A stretch of 64,000 bases of DNA from assembly GCA_001804815.1 (NCBI GenBank), contig MHBI01000019.1, forward strand, positions 22,915 through 86,914, written 5' to 3'. A model generated the notes under the pieces. It did not search any database. It was given only the letters and a program-made list of their open reading frames with translations, and was not told the DNA's origin. Both the position numbers and the translations under genes were made by a program. Source of the stretch: Lentisphaerae bacterium GWF2_50_93. GTDB taxonomy: Bacteria; Verrucomicrobiota; Lentisphaeria; Victivallales; GWF2-50-93. Every line of letters begins with the position of its first letter. The first letter of the stretch is position 1. This document shows positions 1 to 9,600 of this stretch, piece by piece.

Positions 1-1068
1 GCACTCGTCGGCGCGCACGGAGCCGGTTTCTATTTCAGGTCTAAAGGCGAAAAGTATTCGGCACTCTCAGAAGCTTTCTTTGCGTTTGGTACAATGCTTT
101 TCGGATCTGGAATCTGGCTCGTCGCGCAGATCTACAACATCGACGAACATTACCCGAACGCGTTCATCGTGTGGGGCATTGGAGCCCTGATGCTCGCCTG
201 GTCAATGCCGTCGGTAGTCCAGGGGGTCATGGCATCGATTCTTCTGGTGCTATGGTGTTCGTTTGAAAACTTCGGTTTTGATTCCAGGACGAATATCGCA
301 CCTCTCCTGATCCTGATCGGAATACTTCCTCTAGCATGGAAAATGCGCTCAAGAATATTGCTGGCGGTCGCTGTTCCATCATTCATACTCTCCCTTCTCT
401 TCAACTGCCATTATTTCTTTGAACGCGTCGCTCCAGCACTTTTCATCTCGATTGCAGGACTCCTCCTGGCGCTGGCCATAATTGCAAAGAAGAAGAACCT
501 GTTCCCGGAAAGTTCAGCCTTGTTGGCCGTTTATGGAAACATCCTCTACTGGATCTCCCTGTATATCTTTACTTTTCCAGACGCCGACCGGCATATATTC
601 AGGAATTACTGGTTCAATGAGGTCAACTCGACGATCTATGTGCTTGTCACCGCAGCTGCGGCAATATCTGCATGGGGCCTGGTGATTTTTCCGCTCGGGA
701 AATTCAAGGAGGATTTGAACAGGCTCTACCGCGTCGAGCATTTTGCAGTTCCGCTAACTGTTTTGGCGGTGACCCTGAATTTCGGCTGGTTGTCTGAATT
801 CAATGGCTGGGGAGGCGCCGCTGTTTTCAACATCATTTTCCTGTTCCAGAGCATCATGCTCATCTCGTTCGGATGCAGGAATGTCAATTCCAAGCTGACC
901 GCCGCCGGCACGATCCTCCTGGCATTTCTGGCGTTTGCGAGATACGCAGACCTGTTTGACAGCCTTCTTGTCAGGGGAATCGTCTTCCTGGGTGTCGGGG
1001 CCGGGATTTTCATCGTTGGAATGCTCTACTCCAGAAGTAAGAAGGAAGCCGCGGAGGTGAAACCATGA
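1..1068 (+). CDS. DUF2157 family multi-pass membrane protein (5' truncated by window)
   Basis: The reading frame is open from base 1, so the true start lies upstream; the first internal ATG is at 94. The visible N-terminal part (residues reading FGSGIWLVAQIYNIDEHYPN) matches the conserved core of DUF2157 membrane proteins, followed by about nine hydrophobic segments and a short basic tail. Function of the family is unknown; it sits in the cytoplasmic membrane. The stop overlaps the ATG of the GDYXXLXY gene by 4 nt (ATGA) and GGAGGTG for the next gene lies inside this one. The two are commonly adjacent or fused in other bacteria, so they probably form one functional unit. Confidence 0.85.
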   Translation, partial: ALVGAHGAGFYFRSKGEKYSALSEAFFAFGTMLFGSGIWLVAQIYNIDEHYPNAFIVWGIGALMLAWSMPSVVQGVMASILLVLWCSFENFGFDSRTNIAPLLILIGILPLAWKMRSRILLAVAVPSFILSLLFNCHYFFERVAPALFISIAGLLLALAIIAKKKNLFPESSALLAVYGNILYWISLYIFTFPDADRHIFRNYWFNEVNSTIYVLVTAAAAISAWGLVIFPLGKFKEDLNRLYRVEHFAVPLTVLAVTLNFGWLSEFNGWGGAAVFNIIFLFQSIMLISFGCRNVNSKLTAAGTILLAFLAFARYADLFDSLLVRGIVFLGVGAGIFIVGMLYSRSKKEAAEVKP

Positions 1069-2120
1069 GAAACATCCTCATAATTGCTTCAGCGATACTT
1101 CAGCTGTTCGTCCTTATGTATATGGCTGGATACAGGGAGATGATCATAATGACCGGCAAGACGGTGTTCCTGCGGACAATGCCGGTAGATCCGCGGGATC
1201 CTTTCCGTGGCGACTATGTCAGCCTGAATTATGAAATTTCTACCATACCAAGGTCAGTCGTGAAAGAAAAATTTCCCGTCGAAAAAGGCGGGAAATTTTA
1301 TATCACGCTCAGGAAAGGGGATGACAACCTATATTCCTTTGACGGCTGTTCTGCCAGCATGCCCCCGAAGGGTTCCGTATTTATAAAAGGTAGATATGAT
1401 CAAAACTGGGGCTGGGGCAGTCCTGAAAAAGTCCTTCATCTCAAATATGGTATCGAGAAATATTTCGTACAGCAGAAGAAGGGGCTTGAGATCGAGAAGC
1501 GCGCTGGAATTGGAAATGAAATCCATGTGCCGCTTGAAGTCGAGGTCGCGCTTGGAAGCGACGGGACGGCTGTCGCGAAAGGATACCGCTGGAGCCCGCT
1601 CGGAATAGGCCTTCAGATAACTGAAAATCCAGTGAGGTTGACGGGCTGGCAGCAGCAGGGTGGTCGGCCGCCCCAGGCTCCGCAGGCTAATTCAGATGCA
1701 AAAGAACGTAGAAGCCCCAAAGTAAAACTCACGCTCCAGAATGTTTCCGACAAACCTATCGCGCTTGTGGATCTCCCCGACTTCAGATCATTCTCGGTTG
1801 TTTCATCCGAAACCTCCACGAAGGAATGGACTTTTTCCAAGAAGTTTGATTCTCCCGTCAAGCCCCGGAACGAAAACGTGATCATCCTCAAGCCGAACGA
1901 AAAGACATCCTTTGATTTCGATTTCGCCGAACCCCGCTGGTTTGTAAATGGAAAGAGCGGTCCCGAGGAAATCGGCGTCGCCTGCGACCAGTGGGGCGAC
2001 ATGTTCAGGATCATCTACACCCCGCCATCGAGCGATGACTGCAAGACCCTCGACAGGCGTGACATAATCTGGCATGGCAGCCTGCCGTCCCGCAGGTTCG
2101 GCGCCGGAAGAATTGATTAA
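1065..2120 (+). CDS. GDYXXLXY domain protein with long C-terminal extension
   Basis: One N-terminal membrane anchor (about residues 3-25) is followed by the family signature GDYVSLNY at residues 49-56, hence the family name. Members are usually under 200 residues; this one has 351. The extra part, from about residue 205 after a Pro/Gln-rich linker, looks like a beta-sandwich (alternating polar/hydrophobic strands starting KVKLTLQNVSDKPIAL). It is probably an extracytoplasmic Ig-like domain. Start chosen at ATG 1065 because of GGAGGTG 7 nt upstream and the 4-nt overlap with the DUF2157 gene. Biochemical function is unknown; role with DUF2157 is inferred from coupling. Confidence 0.85.
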   Translation: MRNILIIASAILQLFVLMYMAGYREMIIMTGKTVFLRTMPVDPRDPFRGDYVSLNYEISTIPRSVVKEKFPVEKGGKFYITLRKGDDNLYSFDGCSASMPPKGSVFIKGRYDQNWGWGSPEKVLHLKYGIEKYFVQQKKGLEIEKRAGIGNEIHVPLEVEVALGSDGTAVAKGYRWSPLGIGLQITENPVRLTGWQQQGGRPPQAPQANSDAKERRSPKVKLTLQNVSDKPIALVDLPDFRSFSVVSSETSTKEWTFSKKFDSPVKPRNENVIILKPNEKTSFDFDFAEPRWFVNGKSGPEEIGVACDQWGDMFRIIYTPPSSDDCKTLDRRDIIWHGSLPSRRFGAGRID

Positions 2121-2287
2121 AATTTCACTTGCAGTATTATTCATATTCCTTTAATGAACTTTGGTTCGGATTGAAATAAATCCCCGAGGGCATAGATTGA
2201 GCTAAACTGCAGTCAAAATATTTATCGGGCTATGAAGTCCATGGCAAGATTCTGAATTTGAATGGAACTGAACGGAGGTGCTATAGC

Positions 2288-2494
2288 ATGAACGCAATAA
2301 GGACAACATACGAAGATTTACCGGAATTGGTCAAAATGCCAAGAGATTTTGTGCACAGGAAGGCTGAAATAATAATAATCCTTGAAGACGAACTGAAGAG
2401 AAACAGGAAAAGCCTGAAGGAGTTCTTCGGCGTCATCCCGGATTTTCCCGACCGGTTCCCCCAGGGCGGATATGAGGAGCGGGAATCGCTGTGA
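2288..2494 (+). CDS. VapB-like antitoxin of a broken PIN module
   Basis: A 68-residue acidic/basic protein with no membrane segment. The start at 2288 is fixed by GGAGGTG at about 2274; an in-frame ATG at 2258 lacks a ribosome site. Its stop overlaps the GTG of the PIN-domain frame (GTGA), the classic antitoxin-toxin coupling. The sequence contains KMPRDFVHRKAEIIIILEDE, similar to short type II antitoxins of unclear DNA-binding fold. Antitoxin role is inferred mainly from position in front of VapC; the protein itself is not strongly diagnostic. Confidence 0.7.
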   Translation: MNAIRTTYEDLPELVKMPRDFVHRKAEIIIILEDELKRNRKSLKEFFGVIPDFPDRFPQGGYEERESL

Positions 2495-2907
2495 AATATC
2501 TGATTGACACCAATGTGTGCATTCATCTGCTTAGGGGATCCTCGAAGATATTGCACGAGAAAATACTTGCAGTTGATGATGAGGATATCTGCATTCCTTC
2601 GATTGTGAGATTCGAATTGTATTATGGTGCATACAAAAGCAACGGACAGCAAAAGACCTTATCAGCATAGAACGATTTCCTGTCTCGCTTTCAGAGTGCT
2701 CAGGTTGATGATGCCGTTGCTGAGCAATGTGGGAGAATACGGTTTGAACTTGACAGGAAGGGTATGCCCGTCGGCCCGTACGACCTTATCATCGCCGGAA
2801 TAGCGCTAACCAAAAAAATAATCCTTGTAACACATAACACGAGCGAATTTTCCCGCATAAAACATCTTGTTCTGGAAGACTGGGAACAGGCGGACTGTCT
2901 GAAATGA
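2491..2907 (+). pseudogene. VapC-type PIN-domain toxin interrupted by an in-frame amber codon
   Basis: Reading from GTG 2491 gives MKYLIDTNVCIHLLRG, with the first conserved acidic residue of PIN ribonucleases. A central Glu follows in VRFELYYGAYKS. The frame is then cut by TAG at 2668-2670 after residue 59. Beyond the stop the same frame continues perfectly with family motifs: an acidic helix, GPYDLIIAGIAL and VTHNTSEF, ending at TGA 2907, the usual size (about 138 residues). So a single base change has disabled the toxin, or the base call is wrong. Normal VapC cleaves RNA and is held by VapB. No frameshift is needed to restore it, only the amber codon. Confidence 0.82.
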
Positions 2908-2980
2908 TAGGGCGGAAGGATTGCCTGTTTATCATTTGATCATCAAACCAGGAAAATCTTAAGATTGATGAGGTGAACCC

Positions 2981-3316
2981 ATGAATATGATGAGGAAGCT
3001 GACCGGGTCGGACTGGCCGATCGACCAGAAAATCAAAAAGGAGCTTGTCGCAAAACGCCGGGAAAGACGGGACAGGCTTTTGTCCAAGCCGGAAAACCGG
3101 CGGACATACGACGCTCTCGGCAAAGCCTATGAAGTCGCCGAGATTCTCCATAAGGCAAGAGAGGAAACACGCCTCACGCAGACGCAGCTTGCAAGGAAGC
3201 TGCACACTTCGCAGTCGAACCTCGCAAGGATTGAACAGGGGCAGAACATCACACTTGCCACGCTTTTCGACTATGCAAGGGCATGCGGGAAGAAGGTTTG
3301 TATCCAGCTCACCTGA
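2981..3316 (+). CDS. XRE-family HTH protein (HigA-type antitoxin), apparently orphan
   Basis: 111 residues. The C-terminal half is a Cro/C1-type helix-turn-helix: TRLTQTQLARKLHTSQSNLA is helix 2-turn-helix 3, followed by RIEQGQNITLATLFDYARACG. The N-terminal half is basic and helical. This arrangement is typical of antitoxins encoded after a HigB/RelE-type toxin. Here the 73 bp upstream hold no toxin and the next gene downstream is unrelated. It may be a solitary regulator or a leftover of a lost pair. Start at 2981 (GAGGTGA upstream); ATG 2987 is also possible. Confidence 0.8.
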   Translation: MNMMRKLTGSDWPIDQKIKKELVAKRRERRDRLLSKPENRRTYDALGKAYEVAEILHKAREETRLTQTQLARKLHTSQSNLARIEQGQNITLATLFDYARACGKKVCIQLT

Positions 3317-3642
3317 TTCCTTGTCTTTTCCTCTTTTAGCCGTATCTGGTCCAGGAGTCCAGCATAACTTCGTGCCAGGCCCCGTATATTGATGTCAAGG
3401 AAAAGAAAAACCTGTATTTCCATCCCCACACCAACAAGAAAACTGCAATTGCCGAAAAGAAGGCGTCTTATTGAAAAATATGGTGTAAATATTTTCTAAG
3501 TCGCTTGACATTAACAGGTTGTTAATTACATTACCATTAGGTGTGTTTGATGCTACGTAAATTCCTGCCTGCAGGGGGGTAAGTTTTTCTTGTTTTACAG
3601 AAGATTCTTTCTGCGGCAGCAAGGTGTTCTCAGAGGCGATTT
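3317..3642 (+). promoter_or_regulatory. Leader region of the giant surface-protein gene with a regulated promoter
   Basis: This 326-bp gap holds no credible gene. It contains a good sigma-70-like promoter: TTGACA at 3505-3510, a 16-nt spacer and TACATT at 3527-3532. The spacer itself is a perfect inverted repeat, TTAACA-GGT-TGTTAA (3511-3525), well placed for a repressor to block RNA polymerase. About 110 nt of leader follow, and a weak AGAGG site precedes the ATG at 3643. The promoter is predicted by eye only. Confidence 0.5.
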
Positions 3643-6600
3643 ATGATATATGGTTCAACATCCAAGTTTATACGGCTGATGATAATTCTAGCTGTTTCCC
3701 TTATTCTTCCATATTCAACTTGGGCTGTTGAGCAATATACCGTGAATTTTGTTGAAGGCGCGAACGGATCAATTACAGGAACAAAAGTCCAGCTCGTCGA
3801 CCTCGGTTCGGCATGCACTGAAGTAACGGCCGTTCCATCTCCCGGATACTATTTTGACAGTTGGACTGGTGACTATACCGGGACAGGCAACCCATTGACC
3901 ATTGCCAACGTCACTTCAAACATGACAATCACTGCGAATTTCTCAATCATTCTTTTTACAGACGTTACTGCAGCCAGATTTCCGGCTGTTTCGGAGTCCC
4001 TTGGAAATTCGTTCTTTGACATTGACAATGACGGTGACCTTGACCTTGCCGATACGCGAGCGAGTTTTGGTGGCGACTTTGTCTACATTAATAATGGCGC
4101 TGGAACATTCACCAAGGCTTCCGGCAATGCAGGGGTTACGTTTTCTGAAGGACATAGTGTCATTCCCGGCGACTTCGACAATGACGGATATATGGATTTT
4201 GCCATTGGCTGGTACTGGGTAGGCGGCAGTCAAGTCTATCGAAACAATGGAAATAACACGTTTTCCAATGTAAGCAGCTCCTGCGGGGTAGGAAATCCTG
4301 GAAATGTCTGGAGCGGTGCGTTTGGCGACATTGACGCCGATGGAGATCTAGACCTTGTCCTTGCCGTCAACGGCAGCAACCGGCTTTATGTAAATAACGG
4401 AACCGGACATTTCAGCAATGAAGCGAGTGCTCGCGGCGCCGCAACCGGCGGAAACAGCACTGCCTCGTATTTTATTGACTACGACAACGACGGTGATATT
4501 GACCTGATTGTTGTTTCCGGAATCATAACTCTTCTGCGAAATGACGGAACAGGACATTTCACGGATGTAACAGCAGCATCTGGAATTACAAGTACAGCAG
4601 CTTCTGCCTGTTTTGGTGATATGGACAATGACGGGGACTTGGATTTCTTCTCGTCAGGCTCCTCCGGTCTTTTTATTAACAATGGTAACGGCACATTTAC
4701 CAGCATTGCCGGAACTTGCGACATCACTCCCGGCGGTGGGCCCCAGGCTATGTTTGCCGATGTCAATAACGACGGATATCTCGATCTGCTCGAAACCGGT
4801 AAGCTCTGGATAAACAATGGAGACCTTACATTCACCGAGAGAACTTCTGTTAACGGAATTGGAAGCGTTGGCAATGTCGATAGTGCAATCTTTGGTGATA
4901 TCGACGGTGATGGTGACCTTGATCTTCGTACCACATCAAAGTTGTTTGTAAACAATACCAACAACAGCAATTATCTTATTGTCTGCCCTACGGAGCGTTA
5001 CGGCAGCCCTGCTTTTAATGCGAAGGTCTGGATATATGAGGCTGGACACATTGGTGATCCAGGCTATCTTCTGGGTTATCGTGAGGTCATAGGCGGTGCA
5101 GTCAGGCATTCCGGGAGTATGCCTAATGCCCACTTCGGCCTGCCGAACAATGCTGCTGTTGACGTTCGCGTACGCTTTTTAAGTGGAGCTGTAACCGATA
5201 CGCTAAATGTTGCACGCGGGCAAAGAACAACCATAAATCCTGTATATCTGACAACGACCTCTTCTCCGGCGGACAAGGGAAGCACTGCGCCGGCATTACC
5301 AGTCTTGGTTGCCCCAAATGTTCCTCAGGCAATCAGCGCCACACCAATTCAGAATTATCATTTTACCAATTGGACTGCCGCCCCCTCTGGAAGTGCAGTC
5401 TTTGGCGACCCAAATTCTGCTGATACGAATGTGACCCTGTCTGCAATGTGTACGGTAACAGCTAACTTTGCCATAGACACGCGCACGGTGACATTTGTCG
5501 AGGGTTCAGGCGGAACGATAACCGGGAGCAAGGCTCAGACGGTGGACTATGGAGGCAACTGCACTGCCGTTACCGGTGTCCCTGATGGAGGATATTATTT
5601 TACAGGATGGACCGGCGCTTATATAGGCATTGACAATCCTCTGACCATCATGAATGTTACAGCTGACAAGACGATTACTGCGAATTTCGCACCCAGGCTG
5701 GACAATGTCGTCATTTTCCTTGCTGGCGCTAACGGCAGTCTCACGGGGACGCAGATACAGACAGTCAATGACGGAGGAAGCTGCAATGAGGTCACTGCAG
5801 TTCCTGCAACTGGCTACCATTTTACCGGCTGGTCCGGCGATTATGTCGGTAACGAGAATCCCCTTGCTCTTGACAATGTCACGTCAGACATGGACATCAC
5901 CGCCAACTTTGCTATAAACCAATACACGGTGACATTTGTCGAAGGCGCAAACGGTACGATCGCCGGGACAAAAGTCCAGATTGTCGATCATGGTGGCAGC
6001 TGCAGTGCGGTTTCCGCAGTTCCAAACACAGCTTATGGTTTTTTGAAATGGACTGGTGATTATTCTGGAACGGCCAATCCTATGACTATTAGCAATGTCA
6101 CTTCAAATATGACAATTACAGCTAATTTTGCAATTATTCTTTTTACAGATGTTACTGCAGCAAAGTTTCCTTCAGTATCTGTTTCTAGTGGCAATACATT
6201 CTTTGACATCGACAATGATGGTGACCTTGACCTTGCAGATACGCGAGCGAGTTACGGAGGCGACTTTGTTTATCTCAACAATGGTGCAGGCACTTTCACC
6301 AAAGCACCTGGAAATGCAGGCGTAACCGCTTTGGAAGGCCACAGTATTATCCCTGGTGACTTTAACAACGATGGTTTTATGGATTTTGCCATAGGCTGGT
6401 ATTGGTCGGGTGGGAGCAAGGTTTATCTCAATAATGGTGATGGCACGTTTACCGACGTCAGCAGTTCTTGCGGGGTTGGTAATCCCGGCAATATCTGGGG
6501 CGGTGCGTTTGGGGACATTGACGCCGATGGCGATCTTGAGCTAATATTTTCTGTAAATGGCACCAACCGGCTTTATGTAAATAACGGATCGGGACATTTC

Positions 6601-9600
6601 AGCGAACAGGCGGCTGCACGCGGAGCCGCAACTGGGCAAAACACTGAATGCACATATTTCGTCGACTATGACCATGATGGCGATATCGACATATTTACTA
6701 CCAAAGACGAAGACGGCGCTGCCATCCTAAACAACAACGGTTCAGGCTACTTTTCCGATGTAACTGGATCTACTGGCATTGCCCCCTATAAAACCCGTTG
6801 CGGTGCTTTCGGCGATGTTGATAACGATGGAGACCAGGATTTTATCCAGACGGAATCCACCCTCAGTCTCAACGATGGCAGCGGATTCTTTACCAGTATA
6901 TCCGGAACTTGTGGAATTGTTCTCACTGGCTACCCGAAACATATTATTTGCGGCGATGTCAATAACGATGGATATCTCGATGTTTTCGCTGACGCTCAAA
7001 TGTGGATAAACAACGGTGACCTGACTTTCTCTAACCAGACAACTGTATGTGGATTAGACGGCGTAGGAAGCGTAGAGGGCGTGACCTTTGGCGACATCGA
7101 TGGCGACGGAGACCTAGACCTGCGCACTTCTTCAAGGTTATATGTAAACAATACTAACAATAATAATTACCTCATTGTTTGTCCACTCGAACGCTATGGG
7201 ACACCGGCCTTAAATGCCAAAGTATGGGTGTATGAGGCGGGTCATATTGGCGAGTCGGATCACCTACTCGGTTATCGTGAGATCATCGGGGGGACCGTCA
7301 GGATTTCCGGAAGCACGCCCTACGCCCACTTTGGTCTGCCGGATGATGCCACGGTAGACGTGCGAGTGCGTTTTTTAAATGGCGCAGTAACCGATACATT
7401 GGATGTCGCCCGTGGGCAGAAGACAAATGTTTATCCTGTATATTTGACTATGGCCTCTTCTCCAGTGGACAAGGGAAGTACTACGCCGGCAGCACCAGTC
7501 CTGATTGCCCCAAATGTTCCTCAGGCAATCAGTGCTACGCCAGTTCAGAATTATCATTTTTCGGGTTGGACGGCTGATCCGGCCGGGAATGCTGTTTTTG
7601 GTGACTCGAATTCGGCAAATACGAATGTGACCCTGTCTGCAATGTGTACGGCAACAGCGAACTTTGCCATAGACACGCGCACGGTGACATTTGTCGAGGG
7701 TTCAGGTGGAACGATAACCGGGAGCAAGGCTCAGACGGTGGACTATGGATGCAACTGCACTGCCGTCACCGCCGTCCCTGATGTCGGATATTATTTTACA
7801 GGATGGACCGGCGCTTACATAGGTATTGACAATCCTCTGACCATCACGAATGTTACAGCTGACAAGACGATTACTGCGAATTTCGCACCCAGGCTGGACA
7901 ATGTTATCACTTTCCGTGCTGGCCTTAACGGCGGCATTACGGGGATACAGATACAGACAGTCAATAACGGGGGGAACTGTATAGCTGTCTCTGCAGTTCC
8001 TGCAACTGGCTACCATTTTACCGGCTGGTCCGGCGATTATGTCGGTAACGAGAATCCCCTTGTTCTCAGCAATGCCACCACCGACATGGACATTACTGCC
8101 AACTTTGCTATAAACCAATACACGGTGACATTTGTCGAAGGACCCAATGGGTCAATAACCGGAAACGAGATACAGACCGTCAGCTATGGCGGCAACTGCA
8201 CTGCAGTCACGGCAGTTCCCAATTCCTGGCACCTTTTTGCCGGGTGGACCGGGGATTATTCAGGGCTCGGCAATCCTTTGACAATTACCAATGTCACATC
8301 TGACATGGTGGTTGCGGCGAATTTCATGTCGGACAACACTTTGGTCGGCTATTATCCATTCAACGGCAATGCCGACGATGAAAGCGGCAGGAGCAACAAT
8401 GGTACCGTTTCCGGCCCGGCCCTCGCCAATGATCGTTTCGGGAATGCCAATTCAGCATATCACTTTGACGGTATCGATGATTATATAAATCTGCATGATC
8501 CCATCAGTGGCGACTTTGACTTCGGATTGAACGACAGTTTTACATTGAGCGCTTGGTTTAAAACATCGGCTCCTGCTTCTTCTGAAATAGATTTGTTTAT
8601 AAAGAGGAGAATGGTTGGAGGTGTTTTCGATGAGGGATACAGGCTTAAGATTACACCTCAAAATAAAATAGGATTTGAACTTGAAGATACTAATAACACA
8701 TATCCTCAAATTTTCAGTCCTGCGGCAGTTAATGATGGAAAATGGCATCAGCTCACGGCAGTTCGAAATACATCACAGGATAAGTTGCTGCTTTATATTG
8801 ATGGCATTCAAGTTGCGACTCCTGTAACCGATACTACTACAACTTCTCTGGCAACCACAGTTGATTTGCTGATTGGGAAAAATCCATATTCAGGATATAG
8901 CTATTTCTTCAATGGGGAGTTAGATGATCTGCGCATCTATCGCCGTGCCCTTACTGATACGGAAATTTCCGAACTATACGACATCGACTATCTGACGATG
9001 GCGGTGTTCCCTGCTCCTGGAGGAACTGCTTTGCCCTCAGGTGCAACGAGTATCAGGAAGGGTACAGCCACAGCGATCACAGCAACTCCTTCTATCGGCT
9101 ATCACTTTGTGAACTGGACTGCATCACCTGCGGACAAGGCAGTATTTGGAAATGCTAATAATGCAAGCGCGACCGTCACTCTTTCAGCTGCGTGCACAGT
9201 TACTGCTACCTTCGCACTCAATACTTATACTGCGACATTCATAGAGGGAGCCAACGGGACAATAACCGGAGGCAAAACCCAGATTGTCGCCCATGGTGGC
9301 AACTGCACTGCCGTCACCGCTGTTCCTAATGCCGGATATCATTTCACAGGTTGGACAGGCGACTATGTTGGCCTTGTAAACCCGTTGACTGTAACAAATG
9401 TCATTTCAAACATGACAACAACGGCTAATTTCGCAATCAATACTTATACCTTGACCTACAATGCAGGAGTGAATGGGAGCATAACCGGAACAACGCCGCA
9501 GACGGTCAATTACGGGACTGATGGAGCCCAGGTTACTGCTGTTCCTGATGCCGGATATCATTTTGTCAAATGGAACGACGACGTAATGACTGCATCTAGG

